A stretch of DNA of 12,670 nucleotides. Source: Bacteriovoracaceae bacterium UBA7695. Lineage in GTDB: Bacteria > Bdellovibrionota > Bacteriovoracia > Bacteriovoracales > Bacteriovoracaceae. The notes beneath the pieces are model-generated. The model had not been told where the DNA came from. It did not search any database and saw nothing but the letters and a program-made list of their open reading frames with translations. Of the stretch, positions 7,215-12,670 are shown in pieces. The position numbers and the translations under genes were made by a program. Location of the stretch: NCBI GenBank assembly GCA_002482685.1, contig DLGL01000088.1:8600-21269 (forward strand). Direction: 5' to 3'. Each line of letters opens with the position of its first letter. The stretch's first letter is position 1.

Positions 7215-8432
7215 TTAAATAAAGAGTCCTGCAATACAAGCCGTCATATAACAAGCAAGCGTTCCCGCAATTAATGACTTAATCCCTAGTGCCGCTAAGG
7301 TTGGACGTTTATCAGGAGCAAGTGTCCCGATCCCCCCAAGCTGAATAGCAATTGATGAGAAGTTAGAAAATCCACAAAGAGCATAAGTTGTAAGAATAGT
7401 CGCTCGATCTGATATCTGACCTTTGGCAGCCGCTAGATCGAGGTAACCAACAAATTCATTGAGCACAAGTTTTTTACCTAACATCCCGCCCACTGCAACA
7501 CAATCGGCCCATGGTACTCCTAAAAGCCAGGCCACCGGAGCGTTTAAATAACCAATGATGAGTTCAAAAGTAAGTTGAGGATAACCGAATAATCCCCCTG
7601 CTGAAGAGAGAATCCCGTTGAGCATTGCGATCAAGGCAATAAAAGCTAAGAGCATGGCAGCAACGTTAACTGCCAGCTTTAGGCCGTCAGATGCCCCTGT
7701 GGCAGCAGCATCAATGACGTTACTTGAAAGCTTAGGAAGATCAACTTTAACTACACCCGCAGTTTCAGATTCTTCTACTTCTGGGATCATAAGTTTGGCA
7801 CAAACTAAGGCCGCAGGAGCTGACATAACAGAGGCTGCTAATAAGTGGGCAGCATCAATTCCAAAACCAACAAAAGCTGCCAGAACTCCTCCGGCAACGG
7901 TGGCCATCCCACCAGTCATAAGACACATGATCTCAGAGCGGGTCATGCGGTTCACATAAGGCTTAATGACTAAGGGAGCTTCTGTCTGACCAACAAAAAT
8001 ATTGGCAGCAGCTGCAAGAGATTCAGCTCCTGAGGTGCCCATAACTTTCATCATGACCTTAGCAACTAGCTCAACAACTTTTTGCATCACTCCGATGTGG
8101 TAAAGAACCGACATCAAGGCACTCATAAAAATAATGGTAGGAAGAACCATAGTAGCGAAAACAAATCCTAAACTGTCTGACGGGACGGCCAGAGATCCGA
8201 ATAAAAATTTTGCCCCTTCTGAAGTGTAACCAAGAATTGCATTAAAACCCTGACCCATAAGTTCAAAGGTTTTACGTCCGATGCTTGTTTTAAGAATGAC
8301 AAGACCAAATACTATCTGAAGGACCACACCTGAGATGACTGTCCGCCAGCAAATGCGTTTTTTATTGTCTGAGAGTGCGTAGGCAACTCCAAGCATTACA
8401 AACAGCCCAAGCAGCGAAATCAATCTTTCCAT
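7215..8432 (-). CDS. nupC: Concentrative nucleoside transporter (NupC/CNT family), copy 2
   Basis: 405 residues, first gene of the transporter pair and a diverged paralogue of the gene that follows. It keeps the CNT substrate residues: GQTEAPL (148-154), NEFVGY (325-330, E326) and CGFSNFSSIAI (353-363, N357 and S360). It differs from copy 1 by Ser for Ala before the key Asn, Gly for Ala in NEFVxY, a smaller loop between GGVLAAFVGF and HLLAASVMSAP, and a shorter stretch before the last helices. The start is fixed by TTAGGAAT about 8 bases upstream of the ATG, and a strong promoter-like sequence lies 40-70 bases upstream. Together with the phosphorylases and deaminase encoded divergently, it supplies nucleosides for carbon/energy use or base salvage. 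Confidence 0.93.
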   Translation of the reverse strand: MERLISLLGLFVMLGVAYALSDNKKRICWRTVISGVVLQIVFGLVILKTSIGRKTFELMGQGFNAILGYTSEGAKFLFGSLAVPSDSLGFVFATMVLPTIIFMSALMSVLYHIGVMQKVVELVAKVMMKVMGTSGAESLAAAANIFVGQTEAPLVIKPYVNRMTRSEIMCLMTGGMATVAGGVLAAFVGFGIDAAHLLAASVMSAPAALVCAKLMIPEVEESETAGVVKVDLPKLSSNVIDAAATGASDGLKLAVNVAAMLLAFIALIAMLNGILSSAGGLFGYPQLTFELIIGYLNAPVAWLLGVPWADCVAVGGMLGKKLVLNEFVGYLDLAAAKGQISDRATILTTYALCGFSNFSSIAIQLGGIGTLAPDKRPTLAALGIKSLIAGTLACYMTACIAGLFI

Positions 8433-8458
8433 AAGTATTCCTAATGTACGGTATTAGC

Positions 8459-8473
8459 TAACTCATAGAGTTA
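8459..8473. promoter_or_regulatory. Palindromic operator candidate over the transporter -10/start site
   Basis: TAACTC-ATA-GAGTTA is a perfect 6-bp inverted repeat with a 3-base centre. It covers part of the -10 box and the expected start point of the transporter promoter, a position where a bound repressor would block RNA polymerase. A nucleoside-responsive regulator is a guess; no regulator gene lies in the window. Confidence 0.35.
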
Positions 8474-8499
8474 TACCGAGGAGGCTTTCTTTATGGCAA
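8470..8499 (-). promoter_or_regulatory. Sigma70-type promoter of the transporter pair
   Basis: On the minus strand, TTGCCA (8499-8494; 5/6 of TTGACA), an 18-base spacer and TATAAC (8475-8470; 5/6 of TATAAT) lie 38 bases before the transporter ATG. Transcription would start near 8463. Both hexamers are the best in the window together with those of the deoA promoter, which has the same -35 and spacer length. Confidence 0.6.
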
Positions 8500-8515
8500 G
8501 GAAAAGGAGACTAAA

Positions 8516-8932
8516 TTAGAAAGATGTTTGCCACAATTGAGTGCCAAACTGCACCGAACTCATTGTCAGAACTTGAGATTCTTTAGCGTGCCAGCCGCTT
8601 CTCTCAGAAGTGGAAAACTCCTCTGAGGAATGCATCCCAACCAGCTCTTCCTGGCCTTTCTGAGCACTGTTGTAAGCCACAAACATCACCCCTACGATGA
8701 TACCTATTGCCGCGCCAGTCCACACATTTGAGATATGATTTGAAGCCTTGTCATAGAAAGATAAGGTCGACAGACCCAGGATCGCTCCCCCAACACCAGC
8801 AGCACCAACGAGCATAATATCATTCTGGGTATTCTTGATTATATCGTCCCCACCAGCATTATCTTCCTGAGCGAAGACCATGTTGAGAGTGAGAAGTTGA
8901 AAAATAATGAATGCTGAAAGCCATTTTTTCAT
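8516..8932 (-). CDS. Small exported protein with two glycine-rich hydrophobic segments, function unknown
   Basis: 138 residues. The signal peptide (MKKW, hydrophobic core 5-20) probably ends after VFA at residue 21. Two hydrophobic segments follow: 39-59, with repeated Gly/Ala (VGAAGVGGAILG), and 69-88 (NVWTGAAIGIIVGVMFVAY). Their small-residue spacing looks like glycine-zipper packing, so membrane insertion or oligomerisation is likely. The tail (92-138) is polar, with Ser, Glu and Gln, and ends in an alternating VQFGTQLWQTSF that could be a final beta strand. AAGGA lies 6 bases before the ATG. It sits between the transporter pair and the phosphorylase operon and is divergent from the latter. 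I do not recognise the family and infer no role beyond the envelope; a transporter accessory function is only a guess from position. Confidence 0.7.
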   Translation of the reverse strand: MKKWLSAFIIFQLLTLNMVFAQEDNAGGDDIIKNTQNDIMLVGAAGVGGAILGLSTLSFYDKASNHISNVWTGAAIGIIVGVMFVAYNSAQKGQEELVGMHSSEEFSTSERSGWHAKESQVLTMSSVQFGTQLWQTSF

Positions 8933-8954
8933 GAGGATCCTTAAGACACATTGT

Positions 8955-8984
8955 TTGCCAAGCTGGAGGCTATAGTTCTATGAT
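8955..8984 (+). promoter_or_regulatory. Sigma70-type promoter of the nucleoside breakdown operon
   Basis: TTGCCA (8955-8960), an 18-base spacer and TATGAT (8979-8984) lie 27 bases before the ATG at 9012. Both hexamers match consensus at 5 of 6 positions. The -35 and spacer length equal those of the transporter promoter. The 7-mer GGAGGCT lies in the spacer here (8965-8971) and, on the same plus strand, in the transporter promoter spacer (8480-8486). Confidence 0.6.
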
Positions 8985-9011
8985 GAGTTCCCATCTTAAA
9001 GTAGAGTGTAT

Positions 9012-10334
9012 ATGACTAAAGAAAATTTTCAAGTGTATCCCCTGATTGATAGAAAGAAAAAGGGCGAAAAGCTCGAACCGCAAGAAATCAAGTGGTTCAT
9101 CCAGAGCTATACAGATAAAAAAATCGAAGACTACCAGATGTCTGCCATGCTTATGGCCATGTTTATTCAGGGTATGGATGTTTCTGAAACAGCCGCTCTC
9201 ACTGATGCCATGCTTGAGTCTGGTGAGCAGCTAAAGTTTCCCGGAAAAAATGTCATTGATAAACACTCAACTGGTGGCATAGGTGACAAGGCTTCTTTCA
9301 TCCTCGCCCCTATCGCTTCAGCGGCAGGTGTGAAAGTTCCGATGATCGCCGGCAGGGGTCTGGGCCACACGGGTGGAACCGTTGATAAAATTGAAGCTAT
9401 AAAAGGTTTCAACACAGCTCTTGATTTAAAAGTCTTTCAGGAGAAATTAAATAAGGAAGGATTGGTCTTAATTGGTCAGACTCCTGATATCGCTCCTGCG
9501 GATCGTTTAATTTATGCTCTTCGAGATGTGACGGCCACCATCGATTCTATTCCACTCATCACAGCTTCGATCATGTCCAAAAAACTTGCCGAAGGGGCCA
9601 ACGGAATTGTTTTTGATATTAAAACTGGCACCGGTGCTTTCATGCGCTCAACTAAAGAGGCGCGGGCCCTGGGTAAAAGTTTGATTGCAACTTCAAAACG
9701 ATTTAAAAAGAAAGCAGTGGCACTCATCACCGATATGAATCAGCCATTAGGAAATGCTGTTGGGCACTCCAATGAGATTATCGAATCTATTGAAACCCTA
9801 AAAGGGAATGGACCGAAAGATCTTACTGATCTCTCGATTATTCTAGCCGCTCACATGATTCACATTGGTGGAGTAGAAAAAACTTTTGAGAAGTCCCTTA
9901 AAAAGGCCCGCCTGATGGTGGATTCAGGTAAAGCTCTGGCAGAGTTCAGAAAACTTCTGGTCTCTCAAGGTGGCGATGATAGAGTGATTGATGATTATAG
10001 CCTTCTTCCTCAGGCAACAGAAGTGACTAAAGTTCTCGCCCAAAAAAATGGTCATATAAAAATGTTTCAAAATGATCAAATTGGACTCCTTCTGATTGAA
10101 CTGGGCGGCGGAAGAAAATCTAAAGCAGATAAGATTGATCATGCTGTGGGATTTTATTTTAAGAAAAAAATTGGTGATCATGTGAAAAAGGGTGATGTGA
10201 TTTTTGAAATTCATCATCATGCTCATCAAAAAGATATCGCTGATAAAATTAAAAATACATTTTTAAAAGAAGTACTGGTGATGAGCTCACTTAAAGTGAA
10301 AACACCAAAACTTATCCTAGAATTATTAAGCTAA
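9012..10334 (+). CDS. deoA: Thymidine / pyrimidine-nucleoside phosphorylase
   Basis: 440 residues from the ATG at 9012. A GTG at 9006 would add two residues, but the ATG aligns exactly with E. coli numbering and has the purine-rich AGTAGAG before it. The cytoplasmic enzyme splits thymidine, deoxyuridine and perhaps uridine with phosphate into base and (deoxy)ribose-1-phosphate. The family signature GRGLGHTGGTVDKIE is complete (114-128 in ATG numbering). Catalytic residues fall where E. coli DeoA has them: H85 (KHSTGG), R171 (ALRDVT), S186 and K190 (ITASIMSKK). FDIKTGTGAFM, the phosphate-side loop, is also present. The length is standard for the family. Thymidine-only versus broad pyrimidine specificity cannot be settled by eye. 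It is the first gene of an operon with a purine-nucleoside phosphorylase (10-base gap) and cytidine deaminase. Confidence 0.95.
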   Translation: MTKENFQVYPLIDRKKKGEKLEPQEIKWFIQSYTDKKIEDYQMSAMLMAMFIQGMDVSETAALTDAMLESGEQLKFPGKNVIDKHSTGGIGDKASFILAPIASAAGVKVPMIAGRGLGHTGGTVDKIEAIKGFNTALDLKVFQEKLNKEGLVLIGQTPDIAPADRLIYALRDVTATIDSIPLITASIMSKKLAEGANGIVFDIKTGTGAFMRSTKEARALGKSLIATSKRFKKKAVALITDMNQPLGNAVGHSNEIIESIETLKGNGPKDLTDLSIILAAHMIHIGGVEKTFEKSLKKARLMVDSGKALAEFRKLLVSQGGDDRVIDDYSLLPQATEVTKVLAQKNGHIKMFQNDQIGLLLIELGGGRKSKADKIDHAVGFYFKKKIGDHVKKGDVIFEIHHHAHQKDIADKIKNTFLKEVLVMSSLKVKTPKLILELLS

Positions 10335-10344
10335 GGACGACGAT

Positions 10345-11178
10345 ATGGTTATGAGTAAAATTTTAGAGTCATCACAATTTATTCAAGGAAAGTTCAAGGT
10401 TAAGCCCAAGGTCGGTATAGTACTGGGCTCAGGCCTAGGCATCTATGTAGACCAAATTCAGAATAAAACTATTATTCCTTACCAGGACATTCCCCATTTT
10501 AAAAAAACGGCGGTGGAAGGTCACGAGGGAATTTTAATCCTTGGTGAAGTTCATGGTGTTCCTGTTGTGGCCCTTCAGGGTCGGATGCATGCTTATGAAG
10601 GTCACGCCATGGATGACATTGTTCATCCTGTGAGAACTCTCGCCGCTCTGGGAATTGAGATGCTCTTTGTGACCAACGCCTCTGGTGGTATTAATTTAGA
10701 TTTTCATCCCGGGGATCTGGTTGCTATTGAAGATCATATTAATCTTTCAGGCAGAAACCCTCTTGTGGGTCCCAATATCGCTGAGCTTGGTCCTCGTTTT
10801 CCTGATATGGGCACGGCCTATGATCCAGAACTTCGCGACCTTTTAGTCAAGGTTGCTAAAAATCACCATGTAAATTTAAAAACCGGAGTCTACTGCTCGG
10901 TTTTGGGTCCTACTTATGAAACTCCAGCAGAAATTCGGATGCTCCGTGCGATAGGTGCTGACTTAGTGGGGATGAGTACTGTTCCGGAAGTTATCGCTGC
11001 TGCTCACTTGGGCCTTAAAGTGGCCGGCGTGGCCTGTATCACTAACTACGCAGCAGGGATTAAAAAAGAGAAACTCAGTCACGCAGACGTTAAAAAGGTG
11101 GCAGAAAAAGCCATGGTTGGATTTGCGACCATTTTGACTGAAACTATTGGGGAACTTAAAAAGTTGGGAAAAGTTTAG
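10345..11178 (+). CDS. punA: Purine-nucleoside phosphorylase, trimeric class (PNP/MTAP family)
   Basis: 277 residues. It splits inosine, guanosine and their deoxy forms with phosphate into base and (deoxy)ribose-1-phosphate in the cytoplasm. Motifs of the trimeric class: VLGSGLG (26-32, S29 for phosphate), GHEG (59-62, H60), LQGRMHAYEGH (77-87, R80 and H82 for phosphate, Y84 for sugar), NASGG (111-115), GPTYETPAE (188-196, E192), MSTVPE (210-215) and ITN (232-234, N234). By alignment to human PNP, E192 and N234 correspond to E201 and N243, which favours 6-oxopurine nucleosides over methylthioadenosine. AAGGAC 6-7 bases before the ATG at 10345 overlaps the deoA stop; a second ATG at 10351 is possible. 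The stop touches the cdd start with no gap, so coupling is likely. Confidence 0.95.
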   Translation: MVMSKILESSQFIQGKFKVKPKVGIVLGSGLGIYVDQIQNKTIIPYQDIPHFKKTAVEGHEGILILGEVHGVPVVALQGRMHAYEGHAMDDIVHPVRTLAALGIEMLFVTNASGGINLDFHPGDLVAIEDHINLSGRNPLVGPNIAELGPRFPDMGTAYDPELRDLLVKVAKNHHVNLKTGVYCSVLGPTYETPAEIRMLRAIGADLVGMSTVPEVIAAAHLGLKVAGVACITNYAAGIKKEKLSHADVKKVAEKAMVGFATILTETIGELKKLGKV

Positions 11179-11565
11179 ATGACTGAAAAGAACCTAAGAA
11201 ACCTCGCTCAAGATGCTTCCACCCGATCTCATTCTCCTTACTCCAAGTCGAAAGTTGGATCTGCCGTTCTTATGGACGACGGATCAGTTTTTCAAGGGTG
11301 CAATATCGAGAATGCTAGTTTTGGTGGAACAGTCTGTGCTGAAAGGGTTGCGATCTGGAAAGCAGTCTCTGAAGGTCACAAAAAAATAAAAAAAATTTAT
11401 GTCTACACTGATGCTGGCTGGCCCCCGTGTGGAATGTGCTTACAGGTCATGGCAGAATTCGCTTCGCCTGAGTTAGAAATTGTCATGGGTGATAAAACGG
11501 GAAAAGAAAATTCTAAAAAACTAAAAGAACTTCTGACTCACGCTTTCACACCTGACCACTTATAG
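11179..11565 (+). CDS. cdd: Cytidine deaminase
   Basis: 128 residues, the size of tetrameric zinc cytidine deaminases. It converts cytidine and deoxycytidine to uridine and deoxyuridine, which feeds the phosphorylase at the head of the operon. GCNIENASFG (40-49) is the substrate loop. TVCAER (51-56) gives Zn ligand C53 and catalytic E55, and PPCGMCLQ (82-89) gives Zn ligands C84 and C87. The usual Arg after the last Cys (CRQ) is Leu88 here, a less common variant close to the zinc site; the other hallmarks are intact. The ATG follows the PNP stop codon directly (TAGATG), with its SD inside the PNP gene, so expression probably depends on coupling. Residues 67-72 are encoded by A7-T-A8, a slippage-prone run in a working frame. 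Confidence 0.94.
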   Translation: MTEKNLRNLAQDASTRSHSPYSKSKVGSAVLMDDGSVFQGCNIENASFGGTVCAERVAIWKAVSEGHKKIKKIYVYTDAGWPPCGMCLQVMAEFASPELEIVMGDKTGKENSKKLKELLTHAFTPDHL

Positions 11566-11582
11566 TCTTAAAAATTTATCAA

Positions 11583-11610
11583 AAGGAAGGATCGAATGAT
11601 CCTTTTATTA
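11583..11610 (+). terminator. Hairpin between cdd and the exonuclease gene; weak terminator and/or translation control
   Basis: AAGGATC-GAAT-GATCCTT (11587-11604) forms a 7-bp stem with a tetraloop, extendable by two G-U pairs, followed by TTATTAA. It can end the operon transcript in part. The only SD-like run for the next gene (AAGGAAGGA, 11583-11591) is partly in the 5' arm and lies 20 bases from the ATG at 11612, so the same fold could also affect translation of the exonuclease gene. Confidence 0.5.
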
Positions 11611-11611
11611 A

Positions 11612-12670
11612 ATGAAAGAAAAAAGCTTCAACAGTTCTGCTGAACTACTAAACTCTCTCAAATTTTGTGTCATCGATCTAGAAACGACCGGTGGAAATCC
11701 CGAGACTGAAAAAATTATCGAAATCGGGATGGTCATTATTGAGAATAGAAAAATTTCGGAAGAAAGAAACTGGTTAATTAACCCTCAAAAAGACATTCCG
11801 GACTTTGTTCAAAAGCTCACCGGCATCCGGAAAGCAGACGTAGAGTTCGCTCCCAAAATAGAAGAAGTCATTGATGAAATTATTCAGTTCATCGGGGACT
11901 CCATTCTTGTTGCCCATAATACTTCGTTTGATATTCCCTTTTTAAACGGGGTTCTAAAAAAACTTCAGCGTCCTTCAGTTGATAATAAAGTCATCTGTAC
12001 CAACATCATGACCAAATATCTGATCCCCGATATTATGAGTTCCAACCTTCAGTACATGTCTCAGATATTCAACATTTCACACTCCCAGGCCCATAGGGCC
12101 ATTGAGGATGCGCGGGCAACAGGACTGCTTCTGCTTAAGTATCTTGAAATGTTTGAAGAGAAAAAAATCCGTAAAGTAAATCAGCTCTACTATCCAAGAA
12201 ATAAATTTGAACTTGACCGGGCCATTATAGAAAATGAACAAGGTCTCGAAGAAGTCTTCAAGGTTATGGCAGGTGTACATACGCCGGCGATTCTTTCAGT
12301 TAAGGGCGACAACGGCGTCATTTTGACCATATTGCCTTTAAAAGATCCTTCTCAGGAAGTAGAGGGGATGAGAACCTTCCTTGCGGAATTTCGCTGGAGT
12401 CAGATTCACATACGACTTTGCGGCCCTTTTATTGAAGGTCTCTTTTTCATGAATTCAAATTTTGTGAAGATTCCAGAAACCTATCGTAAAAAAACCATCG
12501 AGTATTTAAAGAAGAGGCACCCTCTTCCAGCTGCTCCACATTTAATCGATGAGCATGACTTTGTGATTACTCCGCATTTAATCAGTGGCCAGTATATAGT
12601 GTACTCATTTTTAAATTTCTCACCTTATTCGCAACTAGTTTTTAAGTTTCCTTCTCATAAAAAGAAACTC
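11612..12670 (+). CDS. DEDDh exonuclease (DnaQ / Pol III epsilon-like) with unknown C-terminal extension (partial)
   Basis: 353 codons open to the window end, with no stop seen. The N-terminal 180 residues are a 3'-5' exonuclease of the DnaQ type: motif I FCVIDLETTG (18-27, D22 and E24), motif II VAHNTSFD (100-107, D107) and motif III HSQAHRAIEDA (157-167, H161 and D166), giving all five metal/catalytic residues of the DEDDh class. An in-frame TAA sits directly before the ATG at 11612, so no longer start exists. After residue 180 comes at least 170 residues (KVNQLYYPRN, LCGPFIEGLFF, LIDEHDFVITPHL and others) that match neither the DinG helicase nor the GIY-YIG/UvrC parts often fused to such domains, as far as I can judge. 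It may take part in repair or in degrading DNA; its place after the nucleoside operon is suggestive only. Confidence 0.85.
   Translation, partial: MKEKSFNSSAELLNSLKFCVIDLETTGGNPETEKIIEIGMVIIENRKISEERNWLINPQKDIPDFVQKLTGIRKADVEFAPKIEEVIDEIIQFIGDSILVAHNTSFDIPFLNGVLKKLQRPSVDNKVICTNIMTKYLIPDIMSSNLQYMSQIFNISHSQAHRAIEDARATGLLLLKYLEMFEEKKIRKVNQLYYPRNKFELDRAIIENEQGLEEVFKVMAGVHTPAILSVKGDNGVILTILPLKDPSQEVEGMRTFLAEFRWSQIHIRLCGPFIEGLFFMNSNFVKIPETYRKKTIEYLKKRHPLPAAPHLIDEHDFVITPHLISGQYIVYSFLNFSPYSQLVFKFPSHKKKL

Noticed and set aside
7618..7959. 113-residue plus-strand frame within nupC copy 2
   Set aside because: Ala/Ser/Thr-rich antisense shadow of transporter helices; the opposite strand encodes intact CNT motifs.
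9924..10229. 101-residue minus-strand frame opposite deoA
   Set aside because: Low-complexity Met/Ile/Phe-rich translation with no SD or motif, lying antisense to a certain enzyme gene.
9012..10334. Anthranilate phosphoribosyltransferase, which shares the fold with DeoA
   Set aside because: The full GRGLGHTGGTxDKxE signature and H85/R171/S186/K190 positions are specific to nucleoside phosphorylases.
11380..11397. A7-T-A8 run in cdd as a programmed frameshift
   Set aside because: The normal frame gives a full-length deaminase with all zinc ligands, and no alternative frame extension of interest follows.
12077..12280. 67-residue minus-strand frame
   Set aside because: It lies antisense to the DEDDh exonuclease, which has all five catalytic residues in frame.
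1..12670. Defence system, CRISPR array, prophage or IS element
   Set aside because: No spaced repeats, transposase, integrase, phage gene or target-site duplication was seen; the nucleases present are a housekeeping RNase G and a DnaQ-type exonuclease.

Overview
The window (about 12.7 kb, moderately AT-rich) comes from a Gram-negative bacterium: it encodes a lipobox lipoprotein, an exported beta-barrel candidate and several Sec signal peptides. The mix of outer-membrane ASH-repeat lipoproteins, duplicated nucleoside permeases and nucleoside phosphorylases would suit a predatory Bdellovibrionota (Bacteriovorax/Peredibacter-like) cell. That placement is an inference from gene content and remembered protein style; no rRNA or phylogenetic marker was tested.

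Left part (1-4222). The minus strand carries the N-terminal half of an NCS1-type nucleobase/allantoin/hydantoin permease, cut by the window edge. Next to it on the same strand is a small exported protein that I read as a homologue of the papain-fold N-terminal glutamine amidohydrolase (NTAQ1), with Cys, His and Asp in the expected order. Divergent from it, on the plus strand, is a two-gene unit: a lipoprotein with three ASH/choice-of-anchor-D-like repeats, followed with an 8-base overlap by a predicted outer-membrane beta-barrel protein.

Middle (4228-8932, all minus strand). This holds a ribonuclease G/E, two tandem but diverged concentrative nucleoside transporters (NupC/CNT family), and a small exported protein with two glycine-rich hydrophobic segments. 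The first transporter gene to be transcribed has a good sigma70-like promoter with a short palindrome over its -10/start region.

Right part (9012-12670, plus strand). A tight operon of thymidine/pyrimidine-nucleoside phosphorylase, purine-nucleoside phosphorylase and cytidine deaminase is followed by a hairpin. Then comes a DEDDh (DnaQ-type) exonuclease with an unrecognised C-terminal extension that runs off the window. This last gene is open to the window end.

Taken together, 5.9-11.6 kb is a nucleoside uptake and breakdown island: CNT transporters import nucleosides, Cdd deaminates (deoxy)cytidine, and DeoA and PNP release bases plus (deoxy)ribose-1-phosphate. It is flanked by a nucleobase transporter and two nucleases. 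The divergent promoters of the two halves share the same -35 hexamer and 18-bp spacer, which suggests co-expression. I saw no IS element, CRISPR array, tRNA, rRNA or attachment site.
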